Positions 18,089 to 27,486 of a stretch of 64,000 bases of DNA are shown piece by piece. This DNA is from Myceligenerans indicum (GTDB lineage: Bacteria > Actinomycetota > Actinomycetes > Actinomycetales > Cellulomonadaceae). How positions within the stretch are numbered: the first letter of the stretch is position 1; every line of letters starts with the position of its first letter. The DNA is taken from assembly GCF_016742955.1 (NCBI RefSeq), contig NZ_JABBYC010000020.1, forward strand, positions 1 through 64,000, in the 5' to 3' direction. The notes beneath the pieces are model-generated. The model was not told the DNA's origin, ran no database searches, and saw only the letters and a list, made by a program, of their open reading frames with translations. The position numbers and the translations under genes are program-made.

Positions 18089-18177
18089 CGCACCCGGCGG
18101 GCGGGCGGCGCGCCCGGCATAACGGTCTTCGGCGGCAAGCCTGGCGAGTCGCAAAGAATTCCGTTACGTTCGAACGC

Positions 18178-18492
18178 ATGAACTGGAAGCAGATCATCGC
18201 GCTCGCGGCGTCGATCGGGACCATCGCGAGCCCGATCGATCTGATCCCTGACGCCATCCCGATCCTCGGCCTGTCGGACGACGCCGTTGCCGTCGTCGTG
18301 GCCGGGTACACGCTCTACAAGGCGATCAAGGCATTCCGGGCCGCCCGGCTCGCGAAGGCGGCCGGCAGTGCCGCGAAGGGGGCGGCGGACGCGGCGAAGG
18401 GCGCCGCGGGAACGGCGAGGACGTCACCCACGGGTGCCGGGACGAAGATCATCGCGAATCCGGGTGACCTGCCCGGCAGGCGTCGGAAGTAG
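18178..18492 (+). CDS. DUF1232 (YkvA-like) small membrane protein
   Basis: 104 aa. The segment IASPIDLIPDAIPILGLSDDAVAVVVAG is the DUF1232 core, a short hydrophobic hairpin found in many bacterial proteins of unknown function. It is followed by an Ala/Lys-rich amphipathic region (repeated AAKGAADAAKGAAG) and a basic tail. The start is ATG 18178, 7 nt after TACGTT (18165-18170). Confidence 0.75.
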   Translation: MNWKQIIALAASIGTIASPIDLIPDAIPILGLSDDAVAVVVAGYTLYKAIKAFRAARLAKAAGSAAKGAADAAKGAAGTARTSPTGAGTKIIANPGDLPGRRRK

Positions 18493-18555
18493 CCGGCTTC
18501 AGGGACATGTCATCTTGCCGGTCGTTTGCCCGGTTCTGGTATTTTCGCTTCCATC

Positions 18556-19293
18556 ATGAGTGACGGGAGCAGGACGGTGCGCGAGTCGGGTGCGGAGCAG
18601 GACGGCGTGACGGCGGACCAGGACGGCCCGACGGCGGACCACGACGGCCCGACGGCGGTGCCGGTCACGGACGTCGCGGCACAGGAGGCGTCCGGCGACG
18701 GGCCGGCAGGCTCCGGTGACACCGGCGCCGACGACGGAGCCGCAGGTTCCGGCACCGTCGACCCCGACTCCGGCGCCACCCGCGACGGGTCCGGCAGCTC
18801 CGGCCGGACCGGGGGCGGCCTGGAGGAGAAGGCTGCCGAGCGGCTGCACGCGCTCGTCGAACGCGGCGCCGAGAAGATCCCGGGTGACCAGGGCAGCATG
18901 GTTTCCCGCTTCGCCGTGGCGCTCCTCTCGTTCGGCAGCGCGATGACGGAACGGGGGCGGGACAAGGAGGAGAAGGGGACGTCCGCGCTCGTCTCGGACG
19001 CGGTCCAGCTCTTCAAGAGTCTCGACGACGACCCGGCCCGGCAGCGCGAGGCGATGGAGCGCGCGCTCAGCGACCTCACCTCGAACTTCGTCGGCGACGC
19101 CGAACGCGGCAAGGTGCTCGACGTCGCCCAGCAGGCCATGGGCCTGTGGCGTGGAGCTCGTGGCGCCTCCTCGGGCCTGGCCGCCTCGGACGATGCCGTG
19201 TCGCTGCGATCCCTCGCCGGGATGCTGCGCAACAAGGGCGACGAGGAAGGCGCCGCGCAGACGGAGGAAGAGGCGAGCAGGCTCGAGAAGTAG
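18556..19293 (+). CDS. Hypothetical protein with acidic disordered N-terminus
   Basis: 245 aa, not recognised. Residues 1-90 are rich in Asp, Gly, Ser and Thr and contain a near-exact duplicated unit (GPTAD-DQDGPTADHDGPTA), which is visible in the DNA as a 21-nt direct repeat near 18610-18655. The rest is predicted to be helical and charged, with conserved-looking phrases such as VSRFAVALLSFGSAMTERGRDKEEKG. There is no signal peptide or membrane span. Start ATG 18556 lacks a ribosome site; TATTTT lies 10 nt or so upstream. It is convergent with a GNAT gene; a weak stem (ACCCGGC...GCCGGGT, about 19303-19328) sits between. Confidence 0.6.
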   Translation: MSDGSRTVRESGAEQDGVTADQDGPTADHDGPTAVPVTDVAAQEASGDGPAGSGDTGADDGAAGSGTVDPDSGATRDGSGSSGRTGGGLEEKAAERLHALVERGAEKIPGDQGSMVSRFAVALLSFGSAMTERGRDKEEKGTSALVSDAVQLFKSLDDDPARQREAMERALSDLTSNFVGDAERGKVLDVAQQAMGLWRGARGASSGLAASDDAVSLRSLAGMLRNKGDEEGAAQTEEEASRLEK

Positions 19294-19326
19294 GAGCGGG
19301 AACCCGGCTGCCGGACGAGGGCCGGG

Positions 19327-19809
19327 TCAGCGGACCATGCGCAGCTCGGTGATGTCCGCGAAGTTCTCGTCGGTGATGCGCGCACCCTCCACGGAGAAGC
19401 CGTTGCGCTCGTAGAAGCGCCTCGCCCGCGGGTTGTCCTCGGCGACCCAGAGCTGGCAGGGCATGTCTGGCGGGACGACGGCGTCGAGCAGCGCCTGCCC
19501 CACGCCTGTCCCGTGGTGATCGTCCAGGACGTAGAGCATCCAGAGCTGCGTGTCCCGCACCGGGCGCACACCGTGCTGCTCCCGCGCCCGCGACGCATGG
19601 GCGAGCCCGACCACCTCGCCGTCCACCTCGGCCAGCATGGGCGCGAAACCCCCCAGCAGTGATCGCTGCCAGCCCTTGGTCCGGTCGGCGAGGGTGTGGG
19701 TCCGCCAGAACTCGGCGGGGAGCAGGTCGCCGTAGGCGGTGACCCACGTGGTGTGGTGCACCCGGGCGCCGGCAGCGGCGTCGGCGAGTCTCGCGGTGCG
19801 CAGTCTCAT
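19327..19809 (-). CDS. GNAT-family N-acetyltransferase
   Basis: 160 aa, complete GNAT fold. The acetyl-CoA-binding segment is LYVLDDHHGTGVGQALLDAV (Q/RxxGxG/A motif as HGTGVGQAL), followed by NPRARRFYERNGFSVEGAR, the usual last helix and strand. The substrate is unknown. The start ATG 19809 follows TAGGAT by 6 nt on the minus strand (19821-19816), leaderless type. Confidence 0.85.
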   Translation of the reverse strand: MRLRTARLADAAAGARVHHTTWVTAYGDLLPAEFWRTHTLADRTKGWQRSLLGGFAPMLAEVDGEVVGLAHASRAREQHGVRPVRDTQLWMLYVLDDHHGTGVGQALLDAVVPPDMPCQLWVAEDNPRARRFYERNGFSVEGARITDENFADITELRMVR

Positions 19810-19866
19810 GCCCGGATCCTACTGACGGCGGCGACGGACCTTCCGGGCGGCCGGCAGGGCGTCTGC

Positions 19867-20496
19867 TCAGGCCGCGGCCCGGCCGCTGCCGGGATCGTCT
19901 TCCGTGCGGAGGCGAGGCTCGACGCGATTCCCCGGGCGGACACCCGACTTGTCCGCGTAGAACGCTCGGATGCGATCCATGTCCGTCCGGACGTCGCCCG
20001 TCAGCCGCAGGGACGGGCCGAGCCCCACGAGGTGCCGGTCGCCGTCGACATAGCCGAGCGTCACGGGCATGCCGGCCGCCTGCGCGATCCGGTAGAAACC
20101 TGACTTCCAGTAGCCCGTGCCCGTGCCCCGCGTTCCCTCAGGGGTGACGACCAGGTGCGACACCGCGCCGGTCCGCACGCCCTGCAGCAACTGGTCGACC
20201 AGTCCTGAAGGATCGGCCCGGTCCACCGCCACTCCGCCCAGGGCTCGGATCAGCCCGCCGAAGGGGCCGCGCAGCCACGAGTCCTTGATGAGGAACTTGA
20301 CGTGCAGGTCCAGCTCCCAGGCGATCGCGAGCATGAGGAAGAAGTCCGTGTTGGACGTGTGCGGCGCTCCGACGAACACGGTGGGTTCGCCCGGAGGGGT
20401 GCTGGGCGCGAGGCGATACCCGGTGAAGAACCAGATCAGCCGGGCTCCCGCGCGCCGGATGGCACGCGTGGCAGCGGACGGGCGGGTACGAGGCAT
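19867..20496 (-). CDS. PlsC-like acyltransferase (1-acyl-glycerol-3-phosphate acyltransferase family)
   Basis: 209 aa, short for PlsC but with the catalytic HxxxxD box (HTSNTDFF) and the PEGTRG motif. It probably transfers a fatty acyl group to a lysophospholipid or another hydroxyl acceptor at the membrane. A hydrophobic N-terminal region (GARLIWFFTGYRL) could associate it with the bilayer. The start is ATG 20496 with AAGGA at 5-6 nt. It is followed by the GNAT gene on the same strand, with the DUF4126 gene upstream. Confidence 0.85.
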   Translation of the reverse strand: MPRTRPSAATRAIRRAGARLIWFFTGYRLAPSTPPGEPTVFVGAPHTSNTDFFLMLAIAWELDLHVKFLIKDSWLRGPFGGLIRALGGVAVDRADPSGLVDQLLQGVRTGAVSHLVVTPEGTRGTGTGYWKSGFYRIAQAAGMPVTLGYVDGDRHLVGLGPSLRLTGDVRTDMDRIRAFYADKSGVRPGNRVEPRLRTEDDPGSGRAAA

Positions 20497-20569
20497 GGGG
20501 GTCCTTGATCTCCGGGAGGTGAGGCCCCCAGTCTCGCAGACCTGGCTGGTCGCCGGACCGCGTGGTGCG

Positions 20570-21184
20570 CTACGCCGTGCCGTACGCCTCGTCGATCCGC
20601 TTCAGACGGCGGTGCTTGCGCACGCCGCGCACGATCATCCACAGCCCGACCGCGAACAGGATCAGCACCGGGATCATCAGGATGGGCAGGGTGATGCCGA
20701 GGAACGAGATGCCGACGGCGGCGACGTCCTCGACCGTGCTCATCACCGGGGCGGCGGTCCCGCCGCTCACCGTGTTGCTGATGACCCGCCCGCCGGCCTT
20801 GGCCGCGTGCACCACGAGGGCCAGCACGATCCCGATCACCACGGTGACCCACTCGCCACCGGACACGAACGCCTGCGGGTCCTGCACGGTGACCGTCTCG
20901 GATGCCGAGCCCGCCCCGAACGCGATGCCGCCCGCGGTCGGCCGGACGACGGTCTGGATGACGTCGTTGACGGAGTCGAGCGCCGGGATCTTGTCGGCCG
21001 TCATCTCCAGGACCAGCAGCACCGCCAGGATCGCCATGACCCACGGGTTCTCCAGCCACATCCAGCCCTGCGGCAGCGTGAGCAGGTCGCTGAAGCGGGA
21101 CAGCAGTCCGAGCAGGAGCAGCGGGATCCAGGCGTTGACCCCGGCCGCCATGGCCAGGCCACTACCGGTGGCGAGTTCGAGCAT
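20570..21184 (-). CDS. DUF4126 membrane protein
   Basis: 204 aa with about four to five transmembrane segments. The GLAMAAGVNAWIPLLLLGLL start and ADKIPALDSVNDVIQTVVRPTAGGI stretch match DUF4126, a membrane family of unknown function. The C-terminus is basic and cytoplasmic (RGVRKHRRLKRIDEAYG). The start was placed at ATG 21184; the upstream frame is not protein-like. AACACT 6 nt upstream could be a -10. Confidence 0.75.
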   Translation of the reverse strand: MLELATGSGLAMAAGVNAWIPLLLLGLLSRFSDLLTLPQGWMWLENPWVMAILAVLLVLEMTADKIPALDSVNDVIQTVVRPTAGGIAFGAGSASETVTVQDPQAFVSGGEWVTVVIGIVLALVVHAAKAGGRVISNTVSGGTAAPVMSTVEDVAAVGISFLGITLPILMIPVLILFAVGLWMIVRGVRKHRRLKRIDEAYGTA

Positions 21185-21485
21185 GCGACGAGTGTTCCAC
21201 GGGACACCGACACTCCACCACGAAATGCCGCTCTTGTCCGATCTGTAATCTGAAGTGGGGCGATGCGGACACCCTGGTGCCTGACGGCACCTTCTCGGGA
21301 GCTCGGCGCCGCGAGGCGTCGGGGCCGGGCCGCGGACGGTGTGGGGGGCACCGGACCACCTGGAGGCGATCCGCTCCGCCGGCACGGGCGGAAGGGACCA
21401 ACGTCACGCCCGCCGTGGCCGGTCGGCCCTGTCGGCGGGGCGAGCCGCGGTGATGAGGTCGAGGAGATCCCGACGAGGAGGTCCC

Positions 21486-24278
21486 ATGTCCAACCCGGCC
21501 CGCGGTTCCCACGGCACACCCGACCGTACGCCCGATCCCGCCCGTCAGTTCGTCCACGAGTTCGCCGAGGGGAGCAAGGAGCAGAAGCGGCTCCTGGGCG
21601 GCAAGGGCGCCAACCTGGCGGAGATGACCAACCTGGGTCTGCCGGTGCCCCCGGGGTTCACGATCTCCACCGAGGCCTGCCGGTACTACCTCGCCGAAGG
21701 GCGTGAGCCGGAAGGGCTGGCGCAGGAGGTGGACCGGCATCTCGCCCGGCTGGAGGCCGAGCGCGGCAAGCAGCTCGGAGCGCAGGAGGACCCATTGCTG
21801 GTGTCCGTCCGTTCCGGTGCGATGTACTCGATGCCGGGCATGATGGACACCGTCCTGGACATCGGACTGCACGACGGCTCGGTCGCGGGGCTCGCCGCCG
21901 AGTCCGGCGACGAGCGGTTCGCCTGGGACTCGTACCGCCGGCTGATCCAGATGTTCGGCAAGACCGTCCTCGGTATCGACGGCAGGCTGTTCGACGACGC
22001 GCTGGAACGGATGAAGCGTGACCGGGGTGTGACCAGCGATCTCGGCCTCGGGGTCTCGGACCTGCGGGACCTGGTCGCCGAGCACAAGGCGGTCGTCCGC
22101 GACCGAACCGGACGTGACTTCCCGCAGGACCCGCGCGAACAGCTCGACATGGCGATCCGTGCCGTCTTCGAGTCGTGGAACACCGAGCGCGCCCGGGCGT
22201 ACCGGCGCCAGGAACGCATCCCCCACGACCTCGGCACCGCGGTGAACGTCATGGCGATGGTCTACGGCAACCTCGGCCCGAACTCGGGCACGGGCGTGGC
22301 GTTCACCCGCGACCCGGCCACCGGCCGGCCGGGCGTGTACGGCGACTACCTGACCGACGCCCAGGGCGAGGACGTCGTGGCAGGTATCCGGAACACGGTC
22401 GCGCTCCAGGAGCTGGAGCACATCGACAAGCGGTCCTACGACGAGCTGCTGCGGATCATGGCGCTGCTCGAGGAGCACTACAAGGACCTGTGCGACATCG
22501 AGTTCACGATCGAGCGCGGCAAGCTGTGGATGCTCCAGACCCGGGTCGGCAAGCGCACCGCGGCGGCAGCCTTCCAGATGGCCGTCCAGCTCGTCGACGA
22601 CGGTGTCATCGACCTGGACGAGGCACTGCGCCGCGTGACCGGAGCCCAGCTCGCCCACCTGATGTTCCCGCAGTTCGACAAGAGCTCCGGGACCGCACCG
22701 CTCGCACACGGCGTGCCGGCCTCGCCCGGAGCGGCGGTCGGGGCCGCCGTGTTCGACTCCGCCGAGGCCGTGGCCCGCCGGGACCGGGGCGAACGGGTGA
22801 TCCTGGTGCGGCAGGAGACCAACCCTGACGATCTCCCGGGCATGCTCGTCGCGGAGGGCATCCTCACCAGCCGCGGCGGCAAGACGTCCCACGCCGCGGT
22901 GGTCGCCCGCGGGATGGGCAAGACCTGCGTGGTCGGTGCCGACGCCCTGGAGATCGACACCGGACGCCGCCGGTTCACGGTTCACGGCGCCGAGGTGCGC
23001 GAAGGCGACGTGATCTCGGTCGACGGCACGACGGGCGCGGTGTACCGGGGCGAGATCGCCGTCGTGCCGTCGCCCGTCATGCGCGATCTCCAGAGCGGGG
23101 GCCGGCCGGACACCGCGCGGCCGGACACCGCGCGTCAGGACGCCGCCGGAGCCGACGGCGCGGCCGCCGTCGTGCACGCGGTCCGGCGTCTGATGCGGCA
23201 CGCCGACTCGGTCGCGCGTCTGGGCGTCCACGCCAACGCGGACACGCCCCAGGACGCCGAGCGGGCCCGCCGGCTGGGAGCGCGAGGCATCGGGCTGTGC
23301 CGTACGGAGCACATGTTCCTGGGCGAACGCCGCCACTACGTGGAGGACCTCATCCTCGCGGAGACGGGGGAGCAGCAGGACAAGGCGCTGGACGCGCTGC
23401 TCCCGCTCCAGCGGGACGACTTCGCCGGGATCTTCGAGGCGATGAACGATCTTCCGGTGACCATCCGGCTGATCGACCCGCCCCTGCACGAGTTCCTGCC
23501 GGATCTGACCGAGCTCGCCGTCAAGGTCGCGGTCGCCCGCGAGCGTGGTGAGCCCGACGAGGACGACGAACGTCTGCTGCAGGCGGTGCGCAAGCAGCAC
23601 GAGCGGAACCCGATGCTGGGGCTGCGCGGTGTCCGTCTCGGCCTGGTGGTGCCGGGGCTGGTCGGCATGCAGGTGCGGGCGATCGCCGAGGCGGCCGTCG
23701 CCCACAAGCGCGCGGGCGGGACGCCACGCCCGGAGGTCATGGTCCCGCTCGTCGGCGGCGCCGAGGAGCTGGAGCTGCTGCGGGCGGAGATCGAGGCCGT
23801 TCTGGCGGACGTCCGTGCGGGCAGCGGCGTGGACGTGCCCATCGCGATCGGCACGATGATCGAGCTTCCGCGGGCCGCCCTCACGGCGGGCCGGATCGCA
23901 GGCTCCGCCGAGTTCTTCTCGTTCGGCACGAACGACCTCACCCAGACGACCTGGGGGTTCTCACGCGACGACGTCGAGGGCGAGTTCTTCGGTGCGTACC
24001 TGGACAAGGGCATCTTCACCGTCTCGCCGTTCGAGGCGATCGACGAGGAGGGGGTGGGCCGGCTGATCGAGATCGCGGTCGCGGAGGGGCGCGCCGCACG
24101 TCCTGGACTGGTACTCGGCGTGTGCGGGGAGCACGGGGGCGACCCGGCGTCGGTCAGGTTCTTCGACCGGGCCGGCCTGGACTACGTGTCCTGCTCGCCG
24201 TACCGGGTCCCGATCGCCCGGCTGGAGGCGGGGCGCGCCGCCGTGACCGGGCACGGCGGGGGCAGCGATACCCGGTGA
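21486..24278 (+). CDS. ppdK: Pyruvate, phosphate dikinase
   Basis: Interconverts pyruvate + ATP + phosphate and PEP + AMP + PPi in the cytoplasm. The protein has 930 aa. It has an N-terminal ATP-grasp domain (LLGGKGANLAEM), a phospho-His domain with GGKTSHAAVVARG (His about 469), and a PEP/pyruvate barrel ending in LVLGVCGEHGGDP. A low-complexity insert of about 26 residues with a duplicated 15-nt unit (GGCCGGACACCGCGC, around 23105-23134) separates the central and C-terminal domains and explains part of the extra length over the usual 870-890. The start is ATG 21486, with GAGGAGG 5-6 nt upstream. It ends just before a strong terminator. Confidence 0.95.
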   Translation: MSNPARGSHGTPDRTPDPARQFVHEFAEGSKEQKRLLGGKGANLAEMTNLGLPVPPGFTISTEACRYYLAEGREPEGLAQEVDRHLARLEAERGKQLGAQEDPLLVSVRSGAMYSMPGMMDTVLDIGLHDGSVAGLAAESGDERFAWDSYRRLIQMFGKTVLGIDGRLFDDALERMKRDRGVTSDLGLGVSDLRDLVAEHKAVVRDRTGRDFPQDPREQLDMAIRAVFESWNTERARAYRRQERIPHDLGTAVNVMAMVYGNLGPNSGTGVAFTRDPATGRPGVYGDYLTDAQGEDVVAGIRNTVALQELEHIDKRSYDELLRIMALLEEHYKDLCDIEFTIERGKLWMLQTRVGKRTAAAAFQMAVQLVDDGVIDLDEALRRVTGAQLAHLMFPQFDKSSGTAPLAHGVPASPGAAVGAAVFDSAEAVARRDRGERVILVRQETNPDDLPGMLVAEGILTSRGGKTSHAAVVARGMGKTCVVGADALEIDTGRRRFTVHGAEVREGDVISVDGTTGAVYRGEIAVVPSPVMRDLQSGGRPDTARPDTARQDAAGADGAAAVVHAVRRLMRHADSVARLGVHANADTPQDAERARRLGARGIGLCRTEHMFLGERRHYVEDLILAETGEQQDKALDALLPLQRDDFAGIFEAMNDLPVTIRLIDPPLHEFLPDLTELAVKVAVARERGEPDEDDERLLQAVRKQHERNPMLGLRGVRLGLVVPGLVGMQVRAIAEAAVAHKRAGGTPRPEVMVPLVGGAEELELLRAEIEAVLADVRAGSGVDVPIAIGTMIELPRAALTAGRIAGSAEFFSFGTNDLTQTTWGFSRDDVEGEFFGAYLDKGIFTVSPFEAIDEEGVGRLIEIAVAEGRAARPGLVLGVCGEHGGDPASVRFFDRAGLDYVSCSPYRVPIARLEAGRAAVTGHGGGSDTR

Positions 24279-24279
24279 G

Positions 24280-24311
24280 GACATGGCGGCCCGGCAGGGG
24301 GCCGCCATGTC
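24280..24311. terminator. Two-way terminator between ppdK and the efflux gene
   Basis: A perfect 13-bp stem (24280-24292 with 24299-24311, GACATGGCGGCCC) closes a 6-nt loop and begins one base after the ppdK stop. It serves two convergent genes. There is no clear U-tract, as is common in high-GC actinobacteria. Confidence 0.85.
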
Positions 24312-24355
24312 GTCCGGATACGAGCGGGAGACGTGTCTCCGGCGCGTGGAGCGGC

Positions 24356-25900
24356 TCAGGCGTGACCGCCGGACCGCGCGGCGAGCCGGTCGGCGGGCTC
24401 CGACGGGATGAGCCACCACGCCACGACGGCGGCGGCCAGGGTCAGGGCGGCAGCCACGAGGCACGTGGTCTGCAGGGCTCCGACGAAGGCCTCCCGGGCG
24501 GCGTCGACGACGTCGGGCCGGTCGCCCGCCGCGACCACGGCGGAGGCGAGCGAGTCGGTCACGTACGCACGGACGTCGCCGGGTACGTCCTCGGGGACGG
24601 TGAGGCGGGCGCGATAGCCCACCGACACGAGCGAACCGAGGATCGCGACACCGAGTGCGACGCCCAGCTCGTAGGCGGTCTCGGAGATCGCGGACGCGGC
24701 CCCGGACCGGGCGGGCGGGACGGACGACACGACGGCGTCCGTGGTCAGGGTCATGGCCAGCCCCACCCCCAGTCCGGCGGGGACGAGAGCGAGGGCGAGC
24801 CACACGTACCGGTCGTTGCCCTCGGCCGCCGCGATCGCGACCATGCCGATCGCCGTCGAACCCAGCCCGGCGGCGATCGCCCGTCCGCGCCCGAGGCGTG
24901 CGACGGCGGTGCCCACCAGCACCACGACGACGATCGACGCGACCGTCGCGGGCAGCTCCGCCAGCCCCGCCACGAGCGGGCTGAACCCGCGCACGAGCTG
25001 GAGGTACTGCGAGAAGAAGAACAGCAGCCCGGTCAGGGCGAAGATCGCGATGAAGTTGGCCATCACGGCCCCGCTGAACGCGGGAATCCGGAAGAGGTCG
25101 ATGTCGAGCAGGGGTGCCAGCGATCTGTCGCGGAGGTGTCGCTGGCGGCGGATGAACGTGACACCGGAACCGGCGGCCACGACGAGAGCCCCGATGGTGA
25201 CAGGGTCGAAACCGTCGCTGACGGCGTGCTTGATGCCGTAGACCAGCGGCATGAGCGTGGCGAAGGACAGCGCCGCCGACATCGGGTCGAGCCGGCCCGG
25301 CGCGGGGTCGCGGGACTCGGGCAGGAGGACGAGACCCGCGACCACGAGCACCACGACGACGGGAACGTTGACGAGGAAGACCGATCCCCACCAGAAGTGT
25401 TCCAGCAGCGCGCCGCCCACGAGCGGTCCGACGGCGGCCCCCGCCCCCGCGGCGGCGGACCAGACCGCGATCGCCCGTGTGCGCTCGTGCGCGTCGACGA
25501 AGATCGTGCGGATCAGCGACAGGGTCGAGGGCATGATCGTCGCCCCCGCGACGCCCAGCAGCAGGCGCGCGGCGATCAGCACCTCGGCGCTGGGCGCGAG
25601 CGCGGCGAGCGCCGAGGCGGCGCCGAACGCGGACGCTCCGATCAGCAGGAGTCGCTTGCGTCCGATCCGGTCGGCGACCGTGCCCATGGTGATCAGGAGC
25701 CCCGCGATGGCGAGCGAGTACACGTCGCCGATCCAGAGCACCTGCGTGGAGGTGGGTGCGAGATCGCGGGTGAGGGAGGGGACGGCCAGGTACAGCACGG
25801 TCGCGTCGATGGCGAGGAGGCCGACCGCGAGGACGAGGACGGCGAGGGCCGCCCATCGGCGCCCGGCGGACATCTCTGCGGTGCGAGCGGTCTGGGGCAT
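24356..25900 (-). CDS. MFS multidrug efflux transporter, DHA2 family (14 TMS)
   Basis: 514 aa with about fourteen hydrophobic helices, the DHA2 pattern. Motif A is MGTVADRIGRKRLLLIG; motif C region is AAAGAGAAVGPLVGGALLEHFWWGSVFLVNVP. It should export drugs or other amphipathic compounds with protons. The chosen start is ATG 25900, only 5 nt from the TetR-type operator at 25906-25933; the TACAGT hexamer inside that operator would give a leaderless mRNA. ATG 25873 is an alternative. Divergent from a TetR gene that almost certainly represses it. Confidence 0.9.
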   Translation of the reverse strand: MPQTARTAEMSAGRRWAALAVLVLAVGLLAIDATVLYLAVPSLTRDLAPTSTQVLWIGDVYSLAIAGLLITMGTVADRIGRKRLLLIGASAFGAASALAALAPSAEVLIAARLLLGVAGATIMPSTLSLIRTIFVDAHERTRAIAVWSAAAGAGAAVGPLVGGALLEHFWWGSVFLVNVPVVVVLVVAGLVLLPESRDPAPGRLDPMSAALSFATLMPLVYGIKHAVSDGFDPVTIGALVVAAGSGVTFIRRQRHLRDRSLAPLLDIDLFRIPAFSGAVMANFIAIFALTGLLFFFSQYLQLVRGFSPLVAGLAELPATVASIVVVVLVGTAVARLGRGRAIAAGLGSTAIGMVAIAAAEGNDRYVWLALALVPAGLGVGLAMTLTTDAVVSSVPPARSGAASAISETAYELGVALGVAILGSLVSVGYRARLTVPEDVPGDVRAYVTDSLASAVVAAGDRPDVVDAAREAFVGALQTTCLVAAALTLAAAVVAWWLIPSEPADRLAARSGGHA

Positions 25901-25905
25901 GCCGC

Positions 25906-25933
25906 TTACTGTACCGGCTGGACGGTACAGTAA
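25906..25933. promoter_or_regulatory. TetR-type operator in the efflux/regulator intergenic region
   Basis: A perfect inverted repeat, TTACTGTACC and GGTACAGTAA, with an 8-bp spacer. On the minus strand the inner TACAGT lies 7 nt before the efflux ATG and could be its -10, so bound repressor would cover the promoter. Size and placement are typical of a TetR dimer or dimer-pair site. Confidence 0.85.
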
Positions 25934-25989
25934 AAACCACGAGCAGGTTGTGGCAGGGTAGGGCGGCCGACCGAGGAGGGGCACAGCAG

Positions 25990-26565
25990 GTGAGCAGGAC
26001 TGCGGGACGAGACCGGGACGCGACGCGTCGCGCGCTGCTGGATGCCGCGGCACAGGTGGTGCGGGAGCGCGGCGTGTCCGGGTCGCTCGGTGACGTCGCC
26101 CGCCGCGCCGGGGTTTCCAAGGGCGGCCTGCTGTACCACTTCGCAGGGAAGGACGAGCTCCTGCAGGCCCTGGTGGTCGATCGGCTGGAGCGGTTCCGCG
26201 GCGTGGTGCTGGCCGACGTGGACGAGGGGGACGAGGCTCCCGGCCGGCTCCTGCGGGCCTACGTCCGCGTGAGCATCGACACCGCGAAGGACGCCGCGGC
26301 GGCGCGGGAGGAGCTCGCGCTCATCGCGCACCTGTCCACCGTCGAGGCGGTGGGCGAGCTCGCCCGGCAGGACGCGCGGCGGTGGCGCGAGGACCTTCGC
26401 GCGGACGGGTTGCCCGACGGCCTGCGCACCCTGGTGATCGCCGCGGCCGACGGTGCCAGTGCCCAGCCCATCTGGGGCGACGAGCCGTCCGCGGACGAGC
26501 TGGAGGCGCTGCGCGAGCGGCTCCTGGCGATGACGTCCGGTCCTCGGTCCTCGGGCGGCGCCTGA
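25990..26565 (+). CDS. TetR/AcrR-family transcriptional regulator
   Basis: 191 aa. The HTH is canonical: DATRRALLDAAAQVVRERGVSGSLGDVARRAGVSKGGLLYHFAGKDELL. The helical ligand-binding domain follows. The start is GTG 25990, with GAGGAGG about 11 nt upstream. It probably represses the divergent efflux gene and itself through the palindrome at 25906-25933 and is released by a transported drug. Confidence 0.9.
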   Translation: MSRTAGRDRDATRRALLDAAAQVVRERGVSGSLGDVARRAGVSKGGLLYHFAGKDELLQALVVDRLERFRGVVLADVDEGDEAPGRLLRAYVRVSIDTAKDAAAAREELALIAHLSTVEAVGELARQDARRWREDLRADGLPDGLRTLVIAAADGASAQPIWGDEPSADELEALRERLLAMTSGPRSSGGA

Positions 26566-26647
26566 GAGGCGGTGCGCGGACCGGCGCGGCAGCCCCGTCT
26601 GCCGGTCGCAGCATGCGGGCGGCGGACGCGCCCGGTGCGTGCGTGCC

Positions 26648-27337
26648 CTAACGCCCCGCGCGCACGAGCCCCGACTCGTAGGCCCGCACGACCATCTGGG
26701 TCCGGTCACGCAGCCCGAGCTTGCCCAGGATGCGTGACACGTGAGTCTTGACGGTCTGCTCCGCGAGCACCAGTTCGTCGGCGATCTCCGCGTTGGACAG
26801 CCCCGCCGCGACCTGACGCATCACGTCGAGCTCACGGTCGGTCAGTCCGGACAGTGTCGCGTCGGGCCGGGCCTCCGCCTCCGGCCGGGCCGCGTAGTCG
26901 GCGATGAGCGCCCGCGTGATCTTCGGGGACAGGAGAGCTTCGCCGCCGGCCACGACCCGGACCGCGTGCGTCAGTTCCTCCGGAGGGGAGTCCTTCAGCA
27001 GGAAGCCGCTCGCTCCCGCCCGCAGGGCGGCGAACACGTAGTCGTCGGCGTCGAACGTGGTCAGCATGATGACCTTCGGCGGTGTCCCGGGCGCCGCGAG
27101 GATCGCGCGGGTCGCGTCCAGGCCGTTCACGTGCGGCATGCGGATGTCCATCAGCACGACGTCGGGCCGGGTGCGGCGCACCACCTCGGTGATTCCCGCG
27201 CCGTCGTCCGCGGTGCCGGCCACGGTGATGCCCTGGTGGGCGTCCAGGAGCGCGGCGAAGCCCGCGCGGATCATCGACTGGTCGTCGACGATCAGCACGC
27301 GGATGTCCCGCTCGGGGTCATCGGGGGGCGGCGCCAT
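26648..27337 (-). CDS. NarL/LuxR-family response regulator (DesR-like)
   Basis: 229 aa. Receiver domain with the phosphorylated Asp64 in DVVLMDIRMP, acidic pair DD18-19 and Lys in LLKDSPPEEL; then a LuxR-type HTH (LTDRELDVMRQVAAGLSNAEIADELVLAEQTVKTHVSRIL). It is divergent from the histidine kinase at 27487, an unusual arrangement since most such pairs are co-transcribed. ATG 27337 follows TAGGTT (27349-27344) by 6 nt, leaderless. The likely target site is the motif shared by the kinase and desaturase promoters. Confidence 0.9.
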   Translation of the reverse strand: MAPPPDDPERDIRVLIVDDQSMIRAGFAALLDAHQGITVAGTADDGAGITEVVRRTRPDVVLMDIRMPHVNGLDATRAILAAPGTPPKVIMLTTFDADDYVFAALRAGASGFLLKDSPPEELTHAVRVVAGGEALLSPKITRALIADYAARPEAEARPDATLSGLTDRELDVMRQVAAGLSNAEIADELVLAEQTVKTHVSRILGKLGLRDRTQMVVRAYESGLVRAGR

Positions 27338-27362
27338 GGTCTCAACCTATCCCGGCGACGCG

Positions 27363-27414
27363 CCCGGCCCGGTGCCCGTGCCCGGCCCGGTGCCCGGCCC
27401 GGTTCCCGGCCCGG
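27363..27414. repeat. CCCGGCCCGG direct repeats between the divergent two-component genes
   Basis: The unit CCCGGCCCGG occurs at 27363, 27381, 27393 and 27405, with spacings of 18, 12 and 12. It lies between the divergent regulator and kinase start regions. It may only be simple-sequence drift in GC-rich DNA, or a spacer. Confidence 0.6.
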
Positions 27415-27433
27415 CACGGGGAAGGACCTGCAG

Positions 27434-27479
27434 TTGGCTCCCACGAGTGACGCGGCGGACCTCGCCCGGCGCCTAGTCT
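27434..27479 (+). promoter_or_regulatory. Promoter of the kinase gene with a motif shared with the desaturase promoter
   Basis: TTGGCTCCC (27434-27442), two bases, GAG, one base, GACG, then GACCTCG (27457-27463) and CCTAGTCTGACG before the start codon. TAGTCT (27474-27479) is the -10, 7 nt from ATG 27487. The same ordered blocks occur upstream of the desaturase gene at almost the same distance from its ATG (53 versus 52 nt). Confidence 0.75.
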
Positions 27480-27486
27480 GACGGTG